From Bradyrhizobium nanningense (GTDB lineage: Bacteria; Pseudomonadota; Alphaproteobacteria; Rhizobiales; Xanthobacteraceae), in NCBI RefSeq assembly GCF_004114535.1, contig NZ_LBJC01000073.1, positions 1 to 52,188 of the forward strand: a DNA stretch of 52,188 nucleotides, given 5' to 3'. Positions 28,103-37,835 of this stretch are shown here, in pieces. Under the pieces are notes generated by a model. It did not search any database, was not told where the DNA came from, and was given only the letters and a program-made list of their open reading frames with translations. The position numbers and the translations under genes were made by a program. The first letter of the stretch is position 1. Each line of letters starts with the position of its first letter.

Positions 28103-28725
28103 CGTTTCTCACAGATGTCCTCTTTGTCCCGTTCAGGCTGGCTGCATGAGCAACCCACTGCTCTCGGCAGAACCAAATCCTCCTGACAATTACCCCAGTT
28201 CGCAGAAGAAAACCGCCAACTCACGGCAAAGCGACACACATATCAGGCAATTTTTCCAGGTTCGGCGCAGGAGTTCATCCCGCTATGGACCGCAGCTTTA
28301 GATATTGACGGCGTACAATCGGCTGACGCGTAGGCGTACTCGGCGCGATCACAGATTAGTCGCCCAAGATGACACCAATTCCACGCATAGAACAGCCCGC
28401 ACATATGCAGCGCTGGATCACCGGGAGCTTCGCAGATGGCTCCATTCATCAACGCAGGCTCCGTCTCGATGGACTAATAGAATAACGGCCGAAGTCGGAA
28501 AAAACGTTATTGCCACTCCTGTTGATGCCGGCAGGTATGTTGCCATTGTGCAAAGCGCAGTTTCACCATGCAACGTACGGCATGATGTGCTGGCTGTTGT
28601 GGTAACCCGGTAGAACACGAGCAAGCGATTGTTCGCCGCCGTTCGCTGGCGATCCGGCTTTAGTGCCGGCGAAAAGGAGCTGAGGCGGTCCCGCCGATTT
28701 AGTCGGCGCAGCAAGCGATGCGGCG
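28103..28725. other. Gene-less stretch
   Basis: 620 nt between the broken ligase and the SDR; no gene or clear regulatory signal was recognised. Confidence 0.3.
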
Positions 28726-29607
28726 CTACGCGCGTCCATCGGTCTTCGACCCAAATAGCGGGTCTCCGGGGAAGAATACTGAAGCCGCGTGCGCCGCCAC
28801 GTCCTGCGCGGTGTAGGGTCCCTTGGGTTGGAACCCCTGGGCCATCAGCATTTTAGCCTCCGCGATCTCCTCCCCCGATATAGCGATGACCTTGCCCGAA
28901 TGATCCGCCGCCAAGTCGGACGCCAGGAACAGCACGCCAGGAGCGACGTTTTCGGGACGTAAAATCGAAAGGCGATCGGCATCCAATGCAACTGGAACGC
29001 CCGCCCACATCCGCGTGATCGCGTTTGGTGCCACCCCCATAACGCGAATGCCATATTTTCGACCCTCTATGGAGAGAACTCTTATCAAGCCATAGATAGC
29101 GGCCTTCGCCGCCCCGTAGTTTGCTTGGCCGAAATTCCCGAACAATCCTGACGTTGAGGACGTCATAATTATAACGCCCGGCCGACCATTGTCTTTGAGC
29201 CACTCCCAAACCGGTAACGTGCAGCAGTAGGTTCCCTTCAGATGGACCTTGAGAACGAGATCCCAATCTTCCTCCGAGATCTTAGCAAATGTCCGGTCAC
29301 GCAAGATGCCAGCATTGCAGATCAAGATGTCGACGTGGCCAAAAGCGTCAATCGCGGACCTTAGGATATTCCGCCCCCCATCCATGGTGGATACGTCATC
29401 GCCATTGGCCACAGCACGCCCACCGGCCTCCAATATGTCGGCCACCACTCTTGCAGCACCGGCGCTCGCGCCAACACCGTTCACAGTGGTACCGAGATCA
29501 TTGACGACGATGGCCGCCCCCTCTTTGGCGAATAGCTTTGCATAAGCTTCCCCGAGTCCGCCGCCAGCCCCAGTGATAATTGCCACCTTGTCGTCCAATA
29601 ATCCCAT
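28726..29607 (-). CDS. SDR similar to the (3R)-hydroxyacyl-CoA dehydrogenase domain of multifunctional enzyme type 2
   Basis: About 293 residues. TGAGGGLG cofactor site, CNAGILRDRTFAKISEEDWD, catalytic Ser in IIMTSSTSGLFGNFGQ and Tyr/Lys in ANYGAAK, then LSIEGRKYGIRVMGVAPNA. These blocks are those of the dehydrogenase domain of eukaryotic HSD17B4/Fox2 and its bacterial relatives, which oxidise (3R)-hydroxyacyl-CoA with NAD. Together with the MaoC hydratase it would make an (R)-type beta-oxidation pair. The start at 29607 (or the adjacent ATG at 29610) is preferred over 29670 because AGGAGG stands directly before it. It is downstream of the ABC transporter operon on the same strand. Confidence 0.85.
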   Translation of the reverse strand: MGLLDDKVAIITGAGGGLGEAYAKLFAKEGAAIVVNDLGTTVNGVGASAGAARVVADILEAGGRAVANGDDVSTMDGGRNILRSAIDAFGHVDILICNAGILRDRTFAKISEEDWDLVLKVHLKGTYCCTLPVWEWLKDNGRPGVIIMTSSTSGLFGNFGQANYGAAKAAIYGLIRVLSIEGRKYGIRVMGVAPNAITRMWAGVPVALDADRLSILRPENVAPGVLFLASDLAADHSGKVIAISGEEIAEAKMLMAQGFQPKGPYTAQDVAAHAASVFFPGDPLFGSKTDGRA

Positions 29608-29774
29608 CATATCCTCCTCGAGTGTCTGCATCGTCAGCACCGCGGCGCCCTCGAAGTACCGGTGGTCCATCTGAAAACAGTCGCGTTGCGTGCCAAAACC
29701 CGGCCGCCTGGTGTGTTCTGGTTACCCTATACTTGCCCAACCGAGAGCTCCGGGCGGTGGGATTATGCACTACG

Positions 29775-29937
29775 AGCCACGCCTTTCGAGGCGATCTAAC
29801 CACCGCGCTATCAGCGCCACCTGAGCTCCGCATTGCGCCAGGGTCTTGGCAAATCGCACGCCAAGTCCCGCTTATGCTCCGGTCACTAGCACCGTCTGAA
29901 CCTCCAGGTTGATAGAGAATTTTTTTGGACGTGCCAT
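29775..29937 (-). pseudogene. N-terminal scrap of another SDR gene
   Basis: From an ATG at 29937: MARPKKFSINLEVQTVLVTG then A, a TAA stop, and AGLGVRFAKTLAQCGAQVAL. This is a TGAxAGLG Rossmann motif with a nonsense codon in place of Ser. Coding resemblance ends after about 50 residues. Confidence 0.7.
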
Positions 29938-30465
29938 CGGGCGCGCGCTTGGGTTTTTGTGGAAGTCCGTCGATCCAGAACGTCTCTGAAGGCCGGAGAG
30001 GCGTGATCGATTTGAGGCCGCCAGCGCTGCGATCAACAAACGGCTTCGAAGATATTAGCCACCTCTTAGAGTCGTTTTTCACCAACTGCCGCCTTAAATA
30101 GGGTAATTTCTGCACGGCTCGAAAAACCCGTAAGTAACAGTCAAATCGATGCTTTTGCCCAACACAACTCGCTGCCCACAGGACGTGGGAAACCTCTTGG
30201 AGTTCCAGAACGAGCAGAGAGAGAGCACCAATCAGCAATATAGAACTTGCAGAATTCCCGTGGATCAAAGCCAATGCCGGCGCGGCACCACCACTTTCGC
30301 TAGAGTGATGAACGTCGCCATCTCATATAGGCTTCAACTAAGCGACTATTATTGCAAATGAGATATTTCGATCGGTCTGGATCGCCCAAACATGTGATCG
30401 AGTCGACTAGATCGGCTCTTGCGCTGCTGCGAAAGCACATGAGTGTGAATGTGCGGCGGCGATGG
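29938..30465. other. Gene-less stretch downstream of the ABC transporter
   Basis: No gene or clear terminator was recognised between the permease stop and the SDR scrap. Confidence 0.3.
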
Positions 30466-31305
30466 TTAGGTATTGCGAATGCCACGTAATCGCTCCGAGC
30501 GCCGCCGTAGCAGCTCGATCGTGGTCAGCATGATGATGGAGAACAGTGTCAGCACGGTCGCGGCCGCGATGATCGTCGGACTGATCTCCTCGCGAATTCC
30601 AGAAAACATGACCTTTGGCAAAGTGCGCTGATTGGTGCTAGCGACGAAAAGAGCGACCACTACCTCGTCAAAGGAAGTAAGGAAGGCGAATAGCGAGCCG
30701 GAGATCATGCCGGGAAGTATAAGCGGCAGAGTGACTTTGAAGAAAGCGGTGACAGGCGGCGCACCGAGACCTGCGGCTGCGCGGGTTAGCGAGTGGTCGA
30801 AACCCGTCAGTGCAGCGGTGACGGTGATCACGACAAAGGGAGTTGCCAACGTGGTGTGCGCCAATATTAGTCCAGTAAAGCTATTGAGCAGCCCAGCATC
30901 GGCATAGAAGAAATACACGCCTACCGCTGTGATGACGACTGGCACGACCAGAGGCGATATCAGTATCGTCATTACCGCCGTGCGCCAGGGGAAGTTCGGC
31001 CGGCTTAGACCGAGCGCGGCTAGCGTGCCTAGCACGGTTGACAGTAGCGTGACCGATACGGCTACGAAGATCGAATTATGCAGCGCCCCCTGCCATCGAT
31101 CGGTGAGGAAGAACTCCTGATACCAGCGCAGAGAGAACGCAGACAGAGGATAGGTAAAGAAGGGTACAGAATTGAATGAGAGCGGAAGGACCACGAAGAT
31201 CGGTGCGATTAGAAACAGCAATACCGCCCCGCAGAGCAGCCGGTGGAAGTAGTACCAAGCCCTCTCCATCGGAGTGGCATAGACGGACGCAGCCATCGAT
31301 CTCAT
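30466..31305 (-). CDS. ABC transporter permease, PotC-like
   Basis: Inner-membrane permease of the spermidine/putrescine type (279 residues) with about six membrane segments, starting with a hydrophobic stretch LLCGAVLLFLIAPIFVVLPL, and the cytoplasmic EAA-type loop AAAGLGAPPVTAFFKVTLPL that contacts the ATPase. The start at 31305 is chosen because ATGA there overlaps the stop of the upstream permease, a sign of coupling; the longer open frame has a non-membrane N-terminus. Last gene of a four-gene transporter operon (ATPase, binding protein, PotB-like, PotC-like). Substrate unknown; polyamines or quaternary amines fit the class and the context. Confidence 0.87.
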   Translation of the reverse strand: MRSMAASVYATPMERAWYYFHRLLCGAVLLFLIAPIFVVLPLSFNSVPFFTYPLSAFSLRWYQEFFLTDRWQGALHNSIFVAVSVTLLSTVLGTLAALGLSRPNFPWRTAVMTILISPLVVPVVITAVGVYFFYADAGLLNSFTGLILAHTTLATPFVVITVTAALTGFDHSLTRAAAGLGAPPVTAFFKVTLPLILPGMISGSLFAFLTSFDEVVVALFVASTNQRTLPKVMFSGIREEISPTIIAAATVLTLFSIIMLTTIELLRRRSERLRGIRNT

Positions 31306-32552
31306 CCCATCTTGAGCCGGTCGACGCCGACCAGCTTGTTGAAAGAATAGTAGAGTAGTAGCGTCGCGGTGAGCAGGATGGCGCCGAGCGCCGAGGCCAT
31401 GCCCCAATTGAGCTCCTCGTTTGTATAGTAGGCAACGAAAGAGCTAACCATTTGGTCAGCGGCCCCCCCCACGAGAGCAGGAGTTATGTAGTAGCCCAGG
31501 CACAGAATGAAGGTCAGTAGGCAGCCGGCAGCGATCCCCGGCAGGGTCTGGGGAAAGTAGACCTTCCAGAATGCATAAAACGGTCCGGCACCGAGCGAGC
31601 GAGCGGCTCGAACATAGGTCGGTGAGATTGTTTTCATAACACTGTAGATTGGTAAGAGCGTGAAGGGCAGCTGAATATGGGTCATTGCCACGATGGTCCC
31701 GACCCGGTTGTAAACGAGCTCGGCCGGCTGAGATATGACATGCAGCGCTATCAACGTTTCGTTGACGACTCCGTGCTGCTGCAGAAGTACGACCCAAGCA
31801 ATGGTGCGCACCAGCAATGATGTCCAAAACGGCAGCACGACCATAATCATCAGGAGATTGCTGGATCTGCTCGGCAATGTTGCCAGGAGATAGGCCACAG
31901 GGAAGCCGAGCAGCAGGGTCACTGCAGTTACGCTAATGCTAATACTAAGTGTGCGCAAAAAAACGCCGCGGAAGATTGCGTTTTCTGGCGGTGAGGCGAC
32001 GATTTGGCTATCGGGGCCATACTGGTAATCGATGGAACGTAGCAGGTAGTAATCCGTATAGGCCGAGGTTCCTCGCTTCATTAGATTCCAGACATCCTGC
32101 CGCCCCCAAAGTGGACTAATCTCGATCATCGCCTCCTTGTAGGGTCCGCTGGTAAGCAAGCTCGCCTTGCGCGCGCTCAATACCACCTGGCTGAGAGAGC
32201 CGGGCAACTCATAGTTCATCCGCTTGCCGATGGCGGTCGCAGTCTTCTGAGCCCAAGAATCTTTCAGATCGGCGATCAGCGCGGCATAGATCGCCTCGTC
32301 CGGCAGATCCCGGCCTTCCCATTCACTTAACGCCGTCATGGTCCGCGGCATCAGGGTCAACAGGGTATGGTCATGAATAGCGTTGAACAGCATCCGTCCG
32401 ATCGGCAGTACGAAACCGATCAAGATGAACAGCAGGAGCGGAAGAACGAGGATAAAGGCCTTAAGCTTCTGCCGACGCTCGACCCGCCGCAGCTTAAGAT
32501 GCAGAGGCATGCCTTTGGGGCTTCCGGTGCTTCGGACGGCTGTCGTCGCCAT
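31302..32552 (-). CDS. ABC transporter permease, PotB-like
   Basis: 416 residues: N-terminal basic stretch, membrane segment FILVLPLLLFILIGFVLPIG, then a long polar insert of roughly 150 residues before the remaining membrane segments, and the EAA loop AARSLGAGPFYAFWKVYFPQ. The large outside domain makes it longer than E. coli PotB (~275) but is seen in related rhizobial permeases. GGGAGAA precedes the ATG. It overlaps the next permease by 4 nt. Confidence 0.87.
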   Translation of the reverse strand: MATTAVRSTGSPKGMPLHLKLRRVERRQKLKAFILVLPLLLFILIGFVLPIGRMLFNAIHDHTLLTLMPRTMTALSEWEGRDLPDEAIYAALIADLKDSWAQKTATAIGKRMNYELPGSLSQVVLSARKASLLTSGPYKEAMIEISPLWGRQDVWNLMKRGTSAYTDYYLLRSIDYQYGPDSQIVASPPENAIFRGVFLRTLSISISVTAVTLLLGFPVAYLLATLPSRSSNLLMIMVVLPFWTSLLVRTIAWVVLLQQHGVVNETLIALHVISQPAELVYNRVGTIVAMTHIQLPFTLLPIYSVMKTISPTYVRAARSLGAGPFYAFWKVYFPQTLPGIAAGCLLTFILCLGYYITPALVGGAADQMVSSFVAYYTNEELNWGMASALGAILLTATLLLYYSFNKLVGVDRLKMG

Positions 32553-32625
32553 CGATTTTCTCCCAGTTCATGCGTAGAGGCGATGAGGAGAACAGAGTCC
32601 ATCCCCGCCATTTCCATTCTTGGCG

Positions 32626-33294
32626 TTACTTGGCGAGCCAAGCGGTAAAACGTTGGCGGATTTTATCGCCCTTCTCACTCCGAAAGCTTGCGTCCGATCG
32701 GAGGGCACGGTCAGGTTCATTCGGAAGGTTAGGCAGGATCGCCCAATTGACGAACGCAATCGCGTCCTTGTTGCCCGTTCCCTCGCCGGTGTGGTTTGCC
32801 ACGTCGGCATGCGCCTGGGGCGAACTGGCAAAGGCAATGAACTTGTAGGCGCTGCCCAACCGCGCAGTACCCTTTGGAACCGCCACTGCGGCGGAGACGC
32901 TGGATGGCACCCCAGAGTCCGTGCTGCTAACGCCCTCGAACTCGGGCCGGTCAAGGCCCAGCTTCTTCCAATCGATCGTCTTGACAGAACCCTCTGCACA
33001 GAATTCCCGGACCGCCGAGTCGCCAGCCCAAATCGCGTCGCAGTTCACGCTTCTGGTCTCGACCATGGCAGGGATTTTGGCCAGGCCGTAGCCGTACTCG
33101 GCTTCAGTGACCTTGATCCCGCTCGCCTTCCAGAAGGGATCGAAAATGACCTTGCGCACGACCTGCTGAAAGGACCTGACGCCGGCGGCTTCCATGAGCT
33201 GATCATCTGCTAGGGCGGGATTCGTTAGAGTGACCATGCCCGCTACCAGGCCGATGATGGTCAGAGTGTTCGCGATCGTCAGTGATGCCCTCAT
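32626..33294 (-). CDS. Periplasmic binding protein of the PotABCD-like transporter, internally deleted
   Basis: PotD-type solute-binding protein. Signal peptide about 1-29 (ends NPALA), then VVRKVIFDPFWKASGIKV, AKIPAMVETRSVNCDAIWAG and TIDWKKLGLDRPEF, typical of the first lobe. At about residue 135-141 (near 32880) the sequence jumps from SSVSAAVAV to PKGTARLGSAYKFIAF, which belongs to the C-terminal part. Family members have ~340-350 residues; here 222, so about 120 central residues (with the usual W-A-D-F-x-D region and most of lobe 2) are missing in frame. Substrate binding is probably lost although the gene is still translatable. The start has GGGAGAGGGT. Confidence 0.82.
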   Translation of the reverse strand: MRASLTIANTLTIIGLVAGMVTLTNPALADDQLMEAAGVRSFQQVVRKVIFDPFWKASGIKVTEAEYGYGLAKIPAMVETRSVNCDAIWAGDSAVREFCAEGSVKTIDWKKLGLDRPEFEGVSSTDSGVPSSVSAAVAVPKGTARLGSAYKFIAFASSPQAHADVANHTGEGTGNKDAIAFVNWAILPNLPNEPDRALRSDASFRSEKGDKIRQRFTAWLAK

Positions 33295-33385
33295 CGTCTA
33301 CCCTCTCCCCTTTATGCCACCTCCAAGATGGACGGAGCGCTGCCGAAGAGCCAGCCGAGACTTCCCGACGCAGCCCTGATCGTGC

Positions 33386-34480
33386 TTACGGCGCATCGAG
33401 CGCCCGACAATCCTCCGTATTCCAGCCGATGGTGATCGCCGCCCCGGGCTCGACCTGCACCACGCCTTCCGAACTCGGCAACTTGACCACAAAATCATCA
33501 TGGCCGCAGACTGAAAGCCGCGTGCGCACGTGGTCGCCCAGATAAATCACCTCAGCAACTTGCGCGCTGAAGACGTTGGGCAACGAACCTGGTGTCGGAT
33601 TTAATCTCACCCGCTCCGGCCGCAACGACAGTACCGTCGGCTGGCCAACCCCTTCCACTTTGACAGCCAGCGCGTGCACGTTGCCAACGCCGGGAATCTC
33701 TACCTTGCAATCGGCGCCATTCATCGCCACGACCTTCCCCCGCAACCGGTTGTTCTCGCCGATGAACTGGGCAACGAAAGCGCTTTGCGGCCGCTCGTAA
33801 AGTTCGACAGGTGCAGCGAGCTGCTGGATGACCCCCTCATTGAAGACCGCTATGCGGTCCGACATGGTCAGCGCCTCGACCTGATCATGCGTCACGTAGA
33901 CGATCGTGACGCCAAGATTCTCGTGGATACGCTTGATCTCGAGCTGCATGTGCTCGCGCAATTGCTTGTCCAAGGCACCGAGCGGCTCGTCCATAAGCAC
34001 AAGCTTGGGACCGAAGACGAGTGCGCGGGCGAGTGCAACGCGCTGTTGCTGGCCGCCAGACAGCTGGCCGGGACGTCGGCCGCCATAGGCGCCGAGACGC
34101 ACCATATCGAGCGCCCGCTTGATCCGCGCATGAGTGTCGGCTTTGCCAAGCTTTCGGACCCTGAGCGGGAAGGCGAGGTTCTCCTCCACGGTCATATGCG
34201 GAAACAACGCGTAATTCTGGAATACCATACCGATGTCGCGTTTGTGCGGCGGCATGTTATCGATTGCCCGTCCCCCCAGCAGAATCGAACCATGAGTGGG
34301 CGCTTCGAAGCCGGCAAGCATCATGAGAGTCGTCGTCTTTCCGGAGCCGGAAGGCCCCAGCATCGTGAGAAACTCACCCCGAGCAACCTCCAAATTGAGA
34401 TTCTTAACGACCAGTGCTTCACCGTCGTAGGTCTTCTGAACGCCGGAAAACTCCACGAAGGCATCGTTCGTGCTTGACAT
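33386..34480 (-). CDS. ABC transporter ATP-binding protein, PotA-like
   Basis: Cytoplasmic ATPase driving the importer. About 364 residues with Walker A GPSGSGKTT, Q-loop in GMVFQNYALFPHMTVEEN, signature LSGGQQQRVALARAL, Walker B LVLMDEPLGALD, H-loop YVTHDQ, and a C-terminal TOBE domain. The start at 34480 (MSSTNDAF) is chosen because AGAGGG precedes it; a longer open frame to 34690 has no family match. First gene of the transporter operon. All motifs are intact. Confidence 0.9.
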   Translation of the reverse strand: MSSTNDAFVEFSGVQKTYDGEALVVKNLNLEVARGEFLTMLGPSGSGKTTTLMMLAGFEAPTHGSILLGGRAIDNMPPHKRDIGMVFQNYALFPHMTVEENLAFPLRVRKLGKADTHARIKRALDMVRLGAYGGRRPGQLSGGQQQRVALARALVFGPKLVLMDEPLGALDKQLREHMQLEIKRIHENLGVTIVYVTHDQVEALTMSDRIAVFNEGVIQQLAAPVELYERPQSAFVAQFIGENNRLRGKVVAMNGADCKVEIPGVGNVHALAVKVEGVGQPTVLSLRPERVRLNPTPGSLPNVFSAQVAEVIYLGDHVRTRLSVCGHDDFVVKLPSSEGVVQVEPGAAITIGWNTEDCRALDAP

Positions 34481-36229
34481 CAACCCTCTTCCCTCCACTC
34501 GCGTCCTGGCGCTCCGGTTGGTGCGCCGCCTGTCGACAACGAGACACGACGTCTTCTTGATGGATTGCAGCAGTTGCGCTCGCTCGGGATTGCAGAAACG
34601 CATCTGCGCTGAAGCAAATGACGCGGCTGTTTCCTCGCCTGCGTTTAGCTCCGGCGACCTTGAGGCCGACAGAACATTGTTGTTCACCAATTCCCTAGCA
34701 AGTTCCTGGAGACGAATTTAACCGATGTGGCCCGTTTTACGGCGAAACTTCTGCACAAATAGGCCTACCGCGCAGGTTTGCGTCGGCCGTTGTTCCGGTT
34801 GAGTAGAATCTCCAAGGCGAGCTTAACCTTAAACGATCATCCCCCATGGCTGTGTCGTAAACCAGGAGCATGACAGCAGCTGTTGCGCCATCAGCGATTG
34901 GGCGGCGCGCTGGTTGTGACCGTTCAAGGAGAACGTGCTTGCTGCCAGCAACGCGCGCCATCCAATTGTGCCACAAACGCCTCGCTTGCATTATCTCCTT
35001 GAGCGTCCAAGCCACAAACTGAGCGGTGTACCACTGGCTCACGCTTACGTTTGACCGCATCTTGAATGAGCGCAATCAAATTAGCAGTCTTAGTCGCTAT
35101 GAGCTTCAAACCGACCACCAGCCAAGCAAAACCGAACGCTGTTTCTCGTTATCAGTGTATCGATCGCGCTACCCGCGATCTCGGACGAGATATTGAGCGC
35201 CGCGGCCGCTCGCAAGCCAGAGAACATTTGGTTGCCGGCCGACCACTTTGAGGCGGGTTGGTCTTTTATGTTTGGCGTAGTCTCCTAGACTTTTCGCGGT
35301 AATAGAGATTGACAGCAGAGCGATGACAATCTCATGGAAGAGTGGATTGGCGAACACCTCGCCGACGTCACTGTAGCCATGATCGCAGCAAGTGCCTCAA
35401 GAGGGAGCCGTCGGAATCGAACTTAGCTGGCGCTTCGCTGGATAGCCCGCTGTCCTCTCTCGAGATCCGATCACGACCGGAGTACTCCTTACTCAGAACT
35501 TCCTAAGTTCTAGCGCTCAATTACAATTCGATCTGGTGTTCTGCGCAGCGAAGTTCGCCCAGAACTGCCCGCGTGTGCCGTCCTGATCTGGGCAAGGCCA
35601 GTGGGCCACTTGGCCAAGGGACGAGTGGACCCGATGTTCCATCACAATTATCGTCGGCCCCGCGGGGCCGCCATATTCATGCGGAAATGGGAGCACAGAA
35701 GACCGAACCGGGCACAACGCTTTCACATTGCCTTGCTGAAGGCCCGCTTCTCCCTCGTTACGTCACCTCTAATGGGAGGGCGGGCGCAGCCTGAAACTGA
35801 ATCTGGCTATTGTGCGGTCTGGTTCAGGACCAACGAACCATCACCCATTTTCCGTGAGGGACGAGGCGCGAAATGCACTTTTGTTTTTCTGGCGCGCGAT
35901 TGATCCTGTTTGACGTGCACTTGTCGCCATCGATATTGATTCGTAGCGATGCCAGCAGGCGCGCATCACTACGCAGAAAGGGCCGGCGGAAATTTTCTGA
36001 GCACGAAGTGCGATATAGACGCCATATCCAAGCCGCCAAAGGCGGAGGGGTGAAGCCGCGCAGACCACCGCCTCGATCGGTTGCATAAACAAGCAGTTTG
36101 TCTCTTTAGACGCGCGCATTGCGTTCCATCTGGATCGGCTTCAGAAGCTATAGAGCGCGTTGATACGCTACCTGCCGAAGTAATTCAGCGAAAGTACGGG
36201 TTCAAAAGCCTCCACTTAGGCCAGATATG
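34481..36229. other. Long gene-less stretch
   Basis: 1.7 kb between the transporter and porin terminator. A minus-strand frame at 34737-35075 (MQARRLWHNWMARV) is protein-like but unrecognised. No promoter motif for the transporter operon was found. Confidence 0.3.
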
Positions 36230-36230
36230 A

Positions 36231-36263
36231 AAGGCCTCCGGCGGGCATGCCGGAGGCCTTTTT
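36231..36263. terminator. Intrinsic terminator downstream of the porin
   Basis: 12-bp perfect stem (aaggcctccggc, 36231-36242, with gccggaggcctt, 36249-36260), 6-nt loop, and a T run on the plus side (TTTTT to 36263). On the minus strand, downstream of the porin stop by about 60 nt, the stem is followed by TTTCAT. It can act in both directions. Confidence 0.8.
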
Positions 36264-36323
36264 GGAGGTCTACTTAGTTGAACAGAGCCGCTTGGTTCCT
36301 CCTTCTGTTAATTTGACAGTAAC

Positions 36324-37835
36324 TCACCAGACGCGCTGGGCCCGGAGCAGCAGCGTGAGTGCGCCCTGGTCCTTCAGCTCATACGTAGTACCCGGCTTGG
36401 CGATGCCTGACTGCTGCGGCAGCGTCACCGTGCTCCCGCTCGCGTACTTCTGGTCCAGCATCGTGTACGCAAGCTCGGCCGAGAAGGTCAGGCCTTTGAC
36501 TGGCGTCCAACCCGTCCTCGTACCAATAATGGCGTAGTTGAAGTCGGGATTGCACCCTGCAGCACCAGTCGAGAGCGCGACATTTGCGACGACCGCGCCG
36601 CAGATGTAGCCCTTGGCCGTGTTGTTGTACCGTACAGCACTCCACCCACCGTAGATGCTGCTCACCCAGCGGGGATCCCAGTTGTGTGAATAGCCGCCCT
36701 GGAAGCCATAGGTCGTAGTCAGTTGTTGACCTGAGCCCGTCACGAATACCGAGTCAGATACGCCAGCTAGGGCGACGCTCTGGTAGGCACCAGCAAGGCC
36801 TGTGCTTCCATACATCGCGAAGCTAGGCGCACTCGTATAGTCATGGAAATTATAGCGACTCGCACCATTCGTATATACCGCTGACATGTTGATCGTATCA
36901 CCCGCACCGGTCGGGATGTTCCTGATCGACAAGCCCAGCTGACCAGCCCAGCCCCACTTGTCATCTGGGTGACCGGTGAGCTCGGTTGCGCCGTAATAGG
37001 CTGCGTGATTGTCATGCGCGGCAAACGACGCCTGGAAAAGGCCCCAAGCCTGATCGACACGAAGCTGCGCGACGAAATCCGGAGTTCGCGAACCACCGAA
37101 GTCATTAGCGCCGTACGCACCAGCGGCAATTCCCGCAGCGGACGCCGCGCTCACGTTCCAGACGGCAAGCTGATCACGAGAAACTTGATCCTCGGCTGAA
37201 AAAGCAGCCGTGATACCTTGTCCGAAGTCGAACGTATAAGCGAACTGGTTTGCGGGCTCCCAGCCGCCGGCGCCGGGCAGCTCGATGGAATTCGCCGGAT
37301 ATTGGTTCCAAGGCGTGCTGAATTGCGAAAACGCTTTGCCGAACGTGAAGCCAGCGAACTGGATGAAGGCGTGGTAGAGACCGGGCGTGCCACCCGAGAT
37401 CTGAGAACCTATGGATGTCGTATACGTCGTTCCACCGGCGCCGTTACCGCTATAGGGGCCGGTCGTATAAGTCCATGCTCCTTCGAAGTACGTGCGGAGT
37501 AAGCCGTACTCGGTTGCGGTGCGAGTGTCGATAGTGATGTCCTGACGAGAGCGCGCACTGTAATAGTCGCTCAGGCGGTTATTAGCGCCACCCACACCAC
37601 TATCCGGTCCAACATAGTGGTAGCTTGAATTCAGCACGACTTCAGCGCGCAGATAGCCGCCGAGCTTGATGCAAGTGTCAGTACCAGGGATGTAGTAGAA
37701 TCCAGCTCCGTACAAAGAGCAGATTTTGACGTACTCGATCGCCTTGGCCTTGACGGGGAGATCGGCCGAGTGTGCACCGCCGATAGCGATCAAACCTGCC
37801 GCTGAACCTAGAAAGAGGCTCTTCGCCATCTTCAT
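36324..37835 (-). CDS. Outer-membrane porin (Porin_2 family)
   Basis: Beta-barrel general porin of Rhizobiales (Omp2/RopA type). About 503 residues starting at 37835 (MKMAKSLFLG) behind CTGGAGGGT; the longer frame to 37910 is rejected. Signal peptide with cleavage near GGAHSADLP. The family hallmark near the N-terminus is present: VKICSLYGAGFYYIPGTDTC (two Cys) followed by IKLGGYLRAEV. Many alternating aromatic and Gly/Ser strands follow; the chain ends with RAQRVW, an aromatic C-terminal residue recognised by barrel assembly. It lets small hydrophilic solutes into the periplasm, upstream of transporters such as the PotABCD-like one. Own transcription unit with terminator. Confidence 0.9.
   Translation of the reverse strand: MKMAKSLFLGSAAGLIAIGGAHSADLPVKAKAIEYVKICSLYGAGFYYIPGTDTCIKLGGYLRAEVVLNSSYHYVGPDSGVGGANNRLSDYYSARSRQDITIDTRTATEYGLLRTYFEGAWTYTTGPYSGNGAGGTTYTTSIGSQISGGTPGLYHAFIQFAGFTFGKAFSQFSTPWNQYPANSIELPGAGGWEPANQFAYTFDFGQGITAAFSAEDQVSRDQLAVWNVSAASAAGIAAGAYGANDFGGSRTPDFVAQLRVDQAWGLFQASFAAHDNHAAYYGATELTGHPDDKWGWAGQLGLSIRNIPTGAGDTINMSAVYTNGASRYNFHDYTSAPSFAMYGSTGLAGAYQSVALAGVSDSVFVTGSGQQLTTTYGFQGGYSHNWDPRWVSSIYGGWSAVRYNNTAKGYICGAVVANVALSTGAAGCNPDFNYAIIGTRTGWTPVKGLTFSAELAYTMLDQKYASGSTVTLPQQSGIAKPGTTYELKDQGALTLLLRAQRVW

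Noticed and set aside
29678..29700. TTGGCACG on the minus strand upstream of the SDR gene
   Set aside because: The -24 box is good but the -12 position reads GA in place of GC.
34480..34690. Longer start for the PotA-like ATPase
   Set aside because: The extra 70 residues have no family similarity; a ribosome site stands before the internal ATG at 34480.
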